In this document: piece after piece, positions 36,685 to 43,853 of the stretch | Layout of the letters: every line of letters starts with the position of its first letter | Position numbering within the stretch: the stretch's first letter is position 1 | Notes under the pieces: model-generated | Database searches by the model: none | What the model was told of the DNA's origin: nothing | What the model saw: the letters and a program-made list of their open reading frames with translations, nothing else | Origin: JBGCEZ01 sp045106735 | GTDB taxonomy: Bacteria; Planctomycetota; Phycisphaerae; Phycisphaerales; SM1A02 | Reading direction: 5' to 3' | Assembly: GCA_045106735.1 (NCBI GenBank) | Contig: JBGCEZ010000048.1 | Location: 1 to 55,914 of the forward strand | Length of the DNA stretch: 55,914 nt | Program-made: the position numbers and the translations under genes

Positions 36685-38682
36685 TCAGCGGTCGAGCTCA
36701 GGATCGCGGAACGCACCGACCGTCCCCAAGGAACGCAGCGTCTCGCCGTACGTCATCAGTCCGATCGCCTGGGCGGCCAGCGGCATTCGGCCGTCCCAGG
36801 GGGCAGATCGGATGCCCCCAATGGCCCGCGAGGGCGACTGGCAGCTCCAGCGATCCGCCGGCCGCACCGTCAACTGCATCATGAAACGCATGGCCGCCTG
36901 GAGCCGGGCGGCCCGGCCGAGGCGTTCGTCTTCGGCGGTCATGCGCGGGTCGCGGAGGATCGACGCGATCAGCACCGTCGGCCGGATCGACTGGGCTCCG
37001 GCGATCGGCACCGTCGATCCCGCGAGGAGGAAGCCGCCGGAGAGTTCAGGGGCGGTGCCACGTCCGATCTGGATGCGCTCCAGCACGCTGACCATCGTGC
37101 GGACATCGTCCCCGAGCCGGGGTTCGGTGCGGGTGGCGGTGGCGCGCCAGTCATCGGCCCAGTGGATCCACGGCATGAGGCTCAGCCGCTCACCCGTCGG
37201 GAGGCTGGTCCAGACCGCGTCGATGGCGGTCGTCAGTTCGGCGGCGTTGTTGGCCGGCATGCCCTGTGGCCGAATGGCGTGCCGCGCGGCCGCGGCGACA
37301 AGTACCGCGCGATCGTGTTCGTCAAGCAGGGATGTGATTCGGTCGTTCTCCGCGGCGGCGGCGATCACTGCGGTCAGGGCGGTCACGTCGGCGATGGCCC
37401 GAGCGCGAAGCGCGGCACGGTCGATCGCCGCGGGCACTGCGGGGCCGTCGACATCGATCGGACGCGGTTCGCCGTCGTCGCCGTCGTCGTCTTCACTGTC
37501 GGCTGGGGCCGCGCCACCTGGGCCGGCCGGTTCCGGTTCTGGCACCGGGCGAACGCCGCGGCCCAGGGCATCAAGTTCAATTTCCGTCAGGACGATTGCG
37601 GCCGATGCGAGCGGGTCGGCGAGCGGGTCCGGTTCGCCGGGGGCGACCAGTCGCAGTTCTTCCAGCACGACGAGTGCGGCATCGATGGCCCGGCGTTGAT
37701 CGTCGGGGCGGATGAACGAGCTGCCGGCCCAGTGGGCAAAGGCCAAAGCAACCAAGGCTTGCTCGCGCGGCGGGGCGACGGGCGGCGTGTAGGAATCGCG
37801 GTTCAGATCGTACGTGCCGCGCATGCCGATCGGTTGGTCGGCGGCCCACAGCCGGCTGACGAGGTGATTGAACAAGTCGCGGCCCGTGTCGACGACGGTT
37901 GCGGCGTCCAGTCCGACCCGGCTGACCAAGCGGTGGCCGCGAATGCGCTGATCGGGCGTGGCGCCCGGCGATTCCTGCACGAAGTGCACCGATCGGAAGC
38001 GGTAGAGACGGACGTTGAAGCGCTCGCGCAATTCGCCGTAGTCTTCCAGCGGGAGATCCAGCTCGATGAGCAGCGGGGCCAAGGCGCGGGTGAAGTCCGA
38101 CGCTTCGCCCCGGGTGATCATCTGACCGGGGAAGCGCATGGCGATCTTGTCGTCGCGGCGCAGGGCGATGCCGTCGAGACCGGGTTCCAAGGTCGCAAAG
38201 ATGCGTTCGAGATCGCGGCCCGGCAGCGGCTCGATCGGGCCGGCGAGCTCCAGTTCCAACGTCAGGCGTTGCCCGATGCGGTCGCCCAGCGTGTCGCGCA
38301 GGCGACTGATCATGCCGTCGGCCAGCGTGCCAGCGAGCGCTCCGCCGACGCTGCGCCGCAGCAACCGCGGCTCCATGGCCGCGATCTCGTCCGGCGTCAT
38401 GCGAAACGGTTGGACCGACTCGATGTGCTCGCTCACCATTCGGCCGCGGGCGCGGAGGGCGGTGCGGACACCGCTGACGCCCGGCAAGGCCAACTGGGCG
38501 GCCGGGTCATTGGGGGCCGGGGCGTCGAATGCTCGCACCCATTCGGAGGCGCGGGCGACGGCGACGGCGGCGGCAGCCGGGTCCACCGTCGGGGCGGAAG
38601 CGTTCTGGGCCGAAGCGGTGGGGCCAGCGATGAACGACACGCCGATGGCCAGCACCAGGCCGACGGGGAAACCGGCCGGCAT
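36685..38682 (-). CDS. Secreted protein of unknown function
   Basis: The 665-residue product has a signal peptide (VGLVLAIGVSFIAGPTASAQ) after ATG 38682. No Shine-Dalgarno is obvious, and the frame stays open farther upstream, so the start is provisional. It has a helical N-terminal half, a segment LTLELELAGPIEPL...IFATLEPGLDGIALRRDDKIAMRFP that reads like alternating strands, an acidic Pro/Glu/Asp-rich linker (about 395-420), and a helical C-terminal half with LMPWIHWADDWRA. No catalytic or binding motif was recognised. Extracytoplasmic location is likely. Confidence 0.65.
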   Translation of the reverse strand: MPAGFPVGLVLAIGVSFIAGPTASAQNASAPTVDPAAAAVAVARASEWVRAFDAPAPNDPAAQLALPGVSGVRTALRARGRMVSEHIESVQPFRMTPDEIAAMEPRLLRRSVGGALAGTLADGMISRLRDTLGDRIGQRLTLELELAGPIEPLPGRDLERIFATLEPGLDGIALRRDDKIAMRFPGQMITRGEASDFTRALAPLLIELDLPLEDYGELRERFNVRLYRFRSVHFVQESPGATPDQRIRGHRLVSRVGLDAATVVDTGRDLFNHLVSRLWAADQPIGMRGTYDLNRDSYTPPVAPPREQALVALAFAHWAGSSFIRPDDQRRAIDAALVVLEELRLVAPGEPDPLADPLASAAIVLTEIELDALGRGVRPVPEPEPAGPGGAAPADSEDDDGDDGEPRPIDVDGPAVPAAIDRAALRARAIADVTALTAVIAAAAENDRITSLLDEHDRAVLVAAAARHAIRPQGMPANNAAELTTAIDAVWTSLPTGERLSLMPWIHWADDWRATATRTEPRLGDDVRTMVSVLERIQIGRGTAPELSGGFLLAGSTVPIAGAQSIRPTVLIASILRDPRMTAEDERLGRAARLQAAMRFMMQLTVRPADRWSCQSPSRAIGGIRSAPWDGRMPLAAQAIGLMTYGETLRSLGTVGAFRDPELDR

Positions 38683-38953
38683 GCCGATGGCCGGAGAGCT
38701 CGCGACGCGCGGGATGGGTCGCGCGCGATCGTTGGGTGTTTTCGGACGTGCGCCATTGCGGCGGAGTGTGGCGAAAACGCAACGTGATGCGTCATGCCCC
38801 CATCGAATGATGCGAATCCGCCACGTGCCGTTGCGACCCACCGGGCCCGTCCGGTAGAACCGAGGCTCAACGGTCCGCGACACGACGCCCGCCGACGGAG
38901 CGATTCCGGCACGGAGGTTGTGGCTTGTAGAGCGACATCCGGAGATCCGACGC

Positions 38954-39049
38954 ATGATGAGCCTCTATCTCGAAAACGTGGTCGCTTCGACTGAGAATCG
39001 AAAGCGAATGATCCTGCTGAGCCTGCTGACGTTCATCGTCTTGCTCTGA
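38954..39049 (+). CDS. Possible 31-residue membrane peptide
   Basis: ATG at 38954 (a second at 38957), with GGAG 9 nt upstream, opens MMSLYLENVVASTENRKRM followed by a pure hydrophobic tail ILLSLLTFIVLL and a TGA. A short basic-then-hydrophobic order fits a small single-pass membrane protein. It sits in the gap between a minus-strand secreted protein gene and the plus-strand GH3-like gene. Chance is possible for so short a frame. Confidence 0.35.
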   Translation: MMSLYLENVVASTENRKRMILLSLLTFIVLL

Positions 39050-39547
39050 GTCGTTCGTGGCCCGCCGCCGCGAACGCCCAGGCTTCCCGCCGGCACGGCC
39101 AGGCCCAACCCACCAGCGTACGTCCGAACGTGCGGGCATGATCCATCGACGGCCGCGGTTGCGTGGGCTCCCGATCGAAGATGCCCGGATCGCGGTCGCC
39201 CGCCGCTGCACGGTCCCGGCGCGGCCGCCACCTGTCGGCCGCCTCGCTTGCCACTCCCGCCGCCGCCTCGTCCGCCGCCGCCGCTGCCTCGCTTGCCACC
39301 GCCGCCGCTGCCGTCGCTCGAACCGCCCGCGTCGATCGTCGCTCTCCTTCGCCCGCGTCCACCGTCGCTCGCCGGCTCCCACGTCCGCCCGTCGCCCATC
39401 TCGGTTGCGAACGCCGCAGTTTCCCCCGGCAAGTCCGTGAATCGTGGCCCTCGCCGGCGAGGGCGCGGCGACGGGCAAATCCTCGCCCGGTCCCGCCTGA
39501 CGCGGCCTTCGCCAATCGATACGCTCTCGCAGTGACGCTGAGCCGCC
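39050..39547. other. Low-complexity intergenic region
   Basis: The 498-nt gap contains a purine/pyrimidine-biased run of ccgccgcc and gcctcg words around 39240-39330 and a perfect 18-nt palindrome at 39447-39464. Long open frames exist on both strands here but their translations are Arg/Pro/Gly-rich and look like GC-driven shadows. No gene is called. Confidence 0.45.
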
Positions 39548-41137
39548 GTGGCCAGCGTCGACCCTGACGGCGAGCACTGGTGGGCTCCGAGCGTGCGGCA
39601 ACTCGAACATCTCGCGTTGAAGTCCGCCGTCGGCCGCGTCCGCCGGTCCGCCGCCGATGCGCGCCGGGCACAGTGGCGCGTGCTTCGCGGCATCGTCGAT
39701 GCCGCGGCCGACAGTGAGTTTGGCCGGCGATGCCGGCTCCGCGGGGTGGACTCGGTCGAGTCCTTCCGGGCCGCGGTGCCCGTGAGCACCCGGGAAGAGT
39801 CTTCCTTTGACCGAGCCCGATGCATCGCCGGCGATGCCGACGTGTTGTTCGCCGGCCGCGCCGTGGGCGTGCGGGTCGCAGCGGCGGTGGGCTCGGGCTC
39901 ATCCGGCGCGGCGAACGGATCGGTGGCGGCCCGGTCGGCGGCGACGGAATCCGGTGGGCCGGGTGGTGAACGAATCGGCGACGACGATCCGGGGACTGCT
40001 TCGTCCGCCGGCCCGAGGTCCGGTTCCGAGTCCGGCGCCGAATCCAGCGCGGCCAACGGCGCTGCCGGCGGCGGCCTGCGCCCGGTGCGCGCTCCCGTTG
40101 TGGCGGCGACCCGCGAGCCGCGGCTCATTGTGCCGATCTCGTCGCGGTGTCGTGATCGGGCCGCGCGGGACGCCAGCGCCGCTTGGTTCGGTCGAGCGGT
40201 GCGACAGCATCCGACGATGCTTGATGGGCCGATCCTGGTGGTGCCGCCGATGGCTCCATCGGTGGGCGGGGCCGGCGACGGCTTGACCGACGCCCGACCG
40301 GGCACGCGATGGTCGCATCTTGGCGACGTGTTGCCGGTCGCCGTCCGCCGTCGTTTGGCGGTGGAGCCCGCGGCCGTCGCCATTGTCGACCCGGTGATTC
40401 GCGCACGCACGATCATGCGCTTGGCCATGGCCCGGCCAGTGACCGCACTCGTGGGCGGCACCCCGGCGGATCTCGCCATGCTGTTCCAGGCCGCCGACGA
40501 TGTCTCGGAGCGGCTGATTCGGGATGTGCGCAACGGCACACTGGACGTCGCCGAAGAACTTGAGCCGGCGGTCCGCGATGGCTTGGCTGCGCACCTGGAG
40601 CCCGACAAGCAGCGGGCCCGGGCGCTCGAGCGAGCCCGTTCGAATCGCGGCGGACACCTGCTGCCGGTGGATGCCTGGCCCTTGGTCGTCGTCGGATGCC
40701 TCGGCCAGTCTCGCGTCGCGAACGCGGGGCCCGCGCCGGCCACGTACCTGCGCCCGTGGCTTGACCCCAGTGGCCGGGGCGATCACGCAGCCATCCACGA
40801 CTTGGGATGGATGACGGCCGAGGGGTGGACGACGCTCGGCGGGCCGTGTGATGGTGTCTCCGAGCAGGCTGGGGCCATGCCATTGGCCGACCTCGCCTAC
40901 CATGAGTTCGTGGACCGACGAGCCATGCTCGACGATCCTGAGCAACCGGAGCGATGGACCTTCATCGGGCTCGACGAGCTGGAGCCGGGCGTTGAGTACG
41001 TCGACTTTGTCACCACGACCGGTGGGCTGTTTCGTCACGAAACGTGCGACTGCGTGGTGCGGGCCGACGAATCCGCCGATGGCGTTCGGCTCGCCCACGT
41101 CGGACGCGTCGAAGGCATCTTTGCGTCGATCCCGTAA
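39548..41137 (+). CDS. GH3-family acyl-acid adenylating enzyme
   Basis: The 529-residue protein begins at GTG 39548. It has the GH3 N-terminus (QWRVLRGIVDAAADSEFGRR, SFRAAVPVSTREE), the nucleotide motif GSGSSGAANGSV near 115-126, and the C-terminal domain with FTFIG-like WTFIGLDELEPGVEYVDFVTTTGGLFRHETCDCVVR. GH3 enzymes activate carboxylic acids with ATP and join them to amino acids; bacterial members are mostly uncharacterised. Just after the motif is an insertion of about 60 residues rich in Ala, Ser, Gly, Asp and Glu (about 127-185). Two Thr of the usual motif (SSGTT) are Ala here, so activity is not certain. Confidence 0.75.
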   Translation: MASVDPDGEHWWAPSVRQLEHLALKSAVGRVRRSAADARRAQWRVLRGIVDAAADSEFGRRCRLRGVDSVESFRAAVPVSTREESSFDRARCIAGDADVLFAGRAVGVRVAAAVGSGSSGAANGSVAARSAATESGGPGGERIGDDDPGTASSAGPRSGSESGAESSAANGAAGGGLRPVRAPVVAATREPRLIVPISSRCRDRAARDASAAWFGRAVRQHPTMLDGPILVVPPMAPSVGGAGDGLTDARPGTRWSHLGDVLPVAVRRRLAVEPAAVAIVDPVIRARTIMRLAMARPVTALVGGTPADLAMLFQAADDVSERLIRDVRNGTLDVAEELEPAVRDGLAAHLEPDKQRARALERARSNRGGHLLPVDAWPLVVVGCLGQSRVANAGPAPATYLRPWLDPSGRGDHAAIHDLGWMTAEGWTTLGGPCDGVSEQAGAMPLADLAYHEFVDRRAMLDDPEQPERWTFIGLDELEPGVEYVDFVTTTGGLFRHETCDCVVRADESADGVRLAHVGRVEGIFASIP

Positions 41138-41185
41138 CCGACGTCTCGGCCGGGAGCGGTTCGTCCTGCCCCCCGAATGCCGGAC

Positions 41186-41245
41186 GCTCGTGATGTTGGT
41201 GCTCGCGATGTTGACGCGCGTGATGTTGACAGGCGTGATGTTGAC
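41186..41245. repeat. Four tandem 15-mers (gcgcgtgatgttgac type)
   Basis: Four consecutive 15-nt units with few differences, the last three reading NNNCG(T/C)GATGTTGAC. It lies between the convergent GH3-like and sirtuin genes. Confidence 0.85.
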
Positions 41246-41274
41246 GCGCGGACGACGGTCCACGGATCTTCCAG

Positions 41275-42111
41275 TCAGCCGCCGCTCGTCGATTCGTCGT
41301 CCGCCGCGGTGTCCGTTGGAAACGCAGTGGCCACCAGTCGAGGCAGCGCGGTGGCCGCGGTGCCGCGCAGCGCGACATCGGCGTGGTGACTCAGTTCCGT
41401 GGCGTCGGGGTTGACCTCGATCACCGTCGCGCCCGCCCGGGCGGCTTCGGCGATGAAGCCAGCCGCGGGGTACACGACGCTGCTGGTGCCGATCGACAGA
41501 AAACAGTCAGCCTGCTGCGTGGCGGTCTGCGCGCGGACCACGGCGTCGGTCGGCAGTGACTCGCCGAACCACACCACATCCGGGCGAATCCACGCGTTGT
41601 CGGCGTGCGGGGACGGATGGGGGGCCGGGTCGATCGGGTCTGCCCCAGGATCGACCGGGCGTCCGGTGCGGGTGCATCGCCACCGCAAGATCGAACCGTG
41701 CAGTTCCACCACCGCGCGGCTTCCTGCGCGTTGGTGCAGTCCGTCCACGTTCTGGGTCAGGAGTGTGAACGAGCGGCCGCGACTCCGCAGCTGCGATTCC
41801 ATCTCCGCCAGCGCCCAATGTCCGGCATTGGGGTCGGCGGCCAGGCAGCCAAGCCGGCGCTGGTCGTACCACTTGGTCACGAGTCCGGGGTCGGCGGCGA
41901 ACGCTTCGGGCGTGGCCAATGACTGTGGGTCGAAGGATGCCCAGAGTCCCTTCATGGAATCTCGAAACGTTGGAATGTCGCTCTCGGCCGAAGCGCCGGC
42001 GCCCGTCAGAATCGTGACGTGCGTGGACGCCGCCAAACGCTGCGCAGCATCCGCGATGGCGATGGCCAGTTCTGCGGATTCGTTGGTGTTGTGGTCCATG
42101 CGCCGCATCAT
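41275..42111 (-). CDS. Sirtuin, class III type, without the zinc-binding cysteines
   Basis: The 278-residue protein is a sirtuin: TILTGAGASAESDIPTFRD (33-51), LLTQNVDGLHQRAGS (117-131), catalytic His138 in VELHGS, VWFGESLP, SIGTSSVVYPAAGF and IEVNP. The element KWYDQRR places Tyr82 and Arg85 three residues apart, as in SIRT5 (Tyr102, Arg105), where they bind succinyl or malonyl lysine. It is thus likely an NAD-dependent deacylase. Only one Cys (146) occurs in the usual four-Cys zinc region, so the zinc module seems lost. Start ATG 42111; 42108 and 42099 are alternatives. It is divergent from the NADAR gene. Confidence 0.9.
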   Translation of the reverse strand: MMRRMDHNTNESAELAIAIADAAQRLAASTHVTILTGAGASAESDIPTFRDSMKGLWASFDPQSLATPEAFAADPGLVTKWYDQRRLGCLAADPNAGHWALAEMESQLRSRGRSFTLLTQNVDGLHQRAGSRAVVELHGSILRWRCTRTGRPVDPGADPIDPAPHPSPHADNAWIRPDVVWFGESLPTDAVVRAQTATQQADCFLSIGTSSVVYPAAGFIAEAARAGATVIEVNPDATELSHHADVALRGTAATALPRLVATAFPTDTAADDESTSGG

Positions 42112-42606
42112 GCTCGATCCGCGCCGATGATGCGAGGACCGGGGCGGGCGAACCACGAGTCGCCGTGGGCTGCCGAGTTGGGTGGCATGCGCGCGGCTGC
42201 AAGCAGGTTTCCTGAGGCAATCCTGGGGCGAACCCTCGCCAGCGCAATGCAGCGCTCTCGCGCGGAGGCGTGCGCAATGCGAGCAGCGAAACGGTCGAAT
42301 TGACCGGTTTGCCCGCGGTTGATGAGGCAACCTTCGTTTCGAACGCAACGTTCGTGCGTGCGGATTGGCCTCGCCCCTGTTTCCGGCGGGGCTCGATCGG
42401 TAAGGTGCACGTGGCGAACGGGGGCGCGTGAACCACGCGGGTGTCGATGCACACGATCGACGACGGATGGTCACGGGTTGCCGGGGGAACATCATCGACG
42501 TGGGGTCGGTGGTGGGTGGTGTTGCTTCGGCGACGTCGCCATTTGATGTGGGTGGACCGTCGTCTCGGCTTTCGCCACGAGACACGGACAAGCGGAACGA
42601 TCCGTC
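42112..42606. promoter_or_regulatory. Divergent sirtuin-NADAR gap with two inverted repeats
   Basis: This 495-nt gap carries two short palindromes. At 42292-42306 there is cggtc-gaatt-gaccg; at 42340-42354 there is cgaacg-caa-cgttcg with perfect 6-nt arms. The 9-mer gcgcaatgc is repeated at 42242 and 42272. These could be operators for one or both genes. Open frames in the gap look non-coding. Confidence 0.4.
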
Positions 42607-43074
42607 ATGCGCGAGATTCAGTTTCAACGCCACGGGGCGGGCCATGCAGCATTCTCGACGACGTCACCGCATTCGGTGCACATCGACGGCGAACACTGGC
42701 CGACGGTCGAGCACTACGTGCAGGCCCATCGGTTCCTCGCCAGCGATATCCAACGCCAGGATATTCAAGCGGCGACCTGCGGCAGCGAGGTGCAACGCAT
42801 TGTCGTATGCAGCCAAGCGGAAACGCGTCCAGATTGGACCGATGTTCGCGATGGGCTCATGTACCGCGGCTTGATGGCCAAGTGCCGGCAGCATCCCGGC
42901 GTTCGAGATGCGTTGCTCGCGACCGGCTCGTGTCTGCTGTCGTTGCGACGCCACGGCGATCGGTACTGGGGCGACGGGGGGGACGGCAGCGGCCAGAACA
43001 TGGTCGGCCGAACACTGATGGCCATCCGCGAAGAACTTCGCCGCGAATCAGGTGTGGCCGTTACGCCACGTTGA
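42607..43074 (+). CDS. NADAR-domain protein (YbiA-like)
   Basis: The 155-residue protein is a single NADAR domain: IQFQRHG...FSTTSPHSVHIDGEHWPTVEHYVQAHRF (conserved WPTVEHYxQA around 31-40), TRPDWTDVRDGLMYRGLMAKCRQHP, ALLATGSCLLSLRRHGDRYWGDGGDGSGQNMVGRTLMAIREEL. NADAR proteins hydrolyse N-glycosidic bonds of ADP-ribosyl guanine or of riboflavin intermediates. The partner toxin DarT is not present here. It faces away from the sirtuin, a second NAD/ADP-ribose enzyme. ATG at 42607. Confidence 0.9.
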   Translation: MREIQFQRHGAGHAAFSTTSPHSVHIDGEHWPTVEHYVQAHRFLASDIQRQDIQAATCGSEVQRIVVCSQAETRPDWTDVRDGLMYRGLMAKCRQHPGVRDALLATGSCLLSLRRHGDRYWGDGGDGSGQNMVGRTLMAIREELRRESGVAVTPR

Positions 43075-43080
43075 ATGTCC

Positions 43081-43143
43081 GGCCACACGCGGACTGCACG
43101 CCGCTGCACCCCCAGCTGTGCTCGGGCCGCACGCGGACTGCAC
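43081..43143. repeat. 19-nt direct repeat between convergent genes
   Basis: The 19-mer ggccacacgcggactgcac at 43081-43099 recurs with one mismatch at 43125-43143. It is in the 122-nt gap between the NADAR gene and the NarL-type regulator gene. Confidence 0.7.
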
Positions 43144-43196
43144 ATCGGCTCGCAGGTTCCAATTGGCCGCGACTTCGCGCACGCTCTTCCATCGGT

Positions 43197-43853
43197 TCAC
43201 GGCTGCACGATGCCTTCTCGAATCGCGTATCGGGTGAGCTCCACGCGGTTGTGAACGGCCAACTTGCGCATCAAACTTTGGGTGTGCTTGTCGACGGTCT
43301 TGACCGCGATGTGCAGCGCCGCGGCGATCTCTCGGGCGGTCTGCCCGCGGGCGACCAGCTCCAAGACTTCAAATTCGCGCCCCGTGAGGGTATCGCGCCG
43401 CGTGCGGCCTTCACCCTGATCCAATCGCAGGCCATCGTCGTCGAGCACCAAGCGTTCACCGATCTCATCGGAAAACGCCGTGCCGCCGCGGGCGATCTCG
43501 CTGATCGCGTCCACCAGTTCGCTGGTCGCAGATCGCTTGGTGAGGTACCCGCGGACACCCACGCCCAAGGCCCGGCTGATGAATGTGTCGTGGACGTGGG
43601 CCGACAGCATCAAGACGGCCACCGGTGGACGCATGTTGCTGAGGTGTTCGGCGACGTCGAAGCTCGGTCGGCCCGGCATGTCGATGTCCAAAACCGCCAC
43701 GTCGGGCCGGTGGGTGGTGCACGCCGCCAGCGCATGCTCGGCATCCGGGCATCGATCGTCGACCACGATGTTCGCCTCAGCCTCGAGGCGTTCGGCGAGG
43801 GTCTCGGCGAAGAGTTGGTGATCGTCGGCGATCACGATGTGGACCTGGCTCAT
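43197..43853 (-). CDS. NarL/LuxR-type response regulator
   Basis: The 218-residue protein has a receiver domain (VIADDHQLF with Asp10/Asp11, phospho-Asp56 in VAVLDIDMP, Ser84, Lys106 in GYLTKRS) and a C-terminal LuxR helix-turn-helix (about 155-212; LTGREFEVLELVARGQTAREIAAALHIAVKTVDKHTQSLMRKLAV). Its ATG overlaps the kinase stop (ATGA), so the two are translated together, and it is the likely output of the large hybrid kinase. It would bind DNA at target promoters when phosphorylated. Confidence 0.95.
   Translation of the reverse strand: MSQVHIVIADDHQLFAETLAERLEAEANIVVDDRCPDAEHALAACTTHRPDVAVLDIDMPGRPSFDVAEHLSNMRPPVAVLMLSAHVHDTFISRALGVGVRGYLTKRSATSELVDAISEIARGGTAFSDEIGERLVLDDDGLRLDQGEGRTRRDTLTGREFEVLELVARGQTAREIAAALHIAVKTVDKHTQSLMRKLAVHNRVELTRYAIREGIVQP

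Noticed and set aside
36679..38787. Long plus-strand open frame of about 700 codons opposite the unknown secreted protein
   Set aside because: The translation is Arg/Gly/His/Asp-rich with no signal, motif or hydrophobic pattern, whereas the minus frame has a signal peptide and protein-like composition. It is a GC-driven shadow.
38965..40743. Long minus-strand frame of about 590 codons across the GH3 gene and its upstream gap
   Set aside because: It is Arg/Pro/Ser/Ala-rich with low-complexity runs and overlaps the recognisable GH3-like gene in antisense.
41507..42454. Minus-strand frame overlapping the sirtuin
   Set aside because: It is out of frame with the sirtuin motifs and Arg/His-rich; a shadow.
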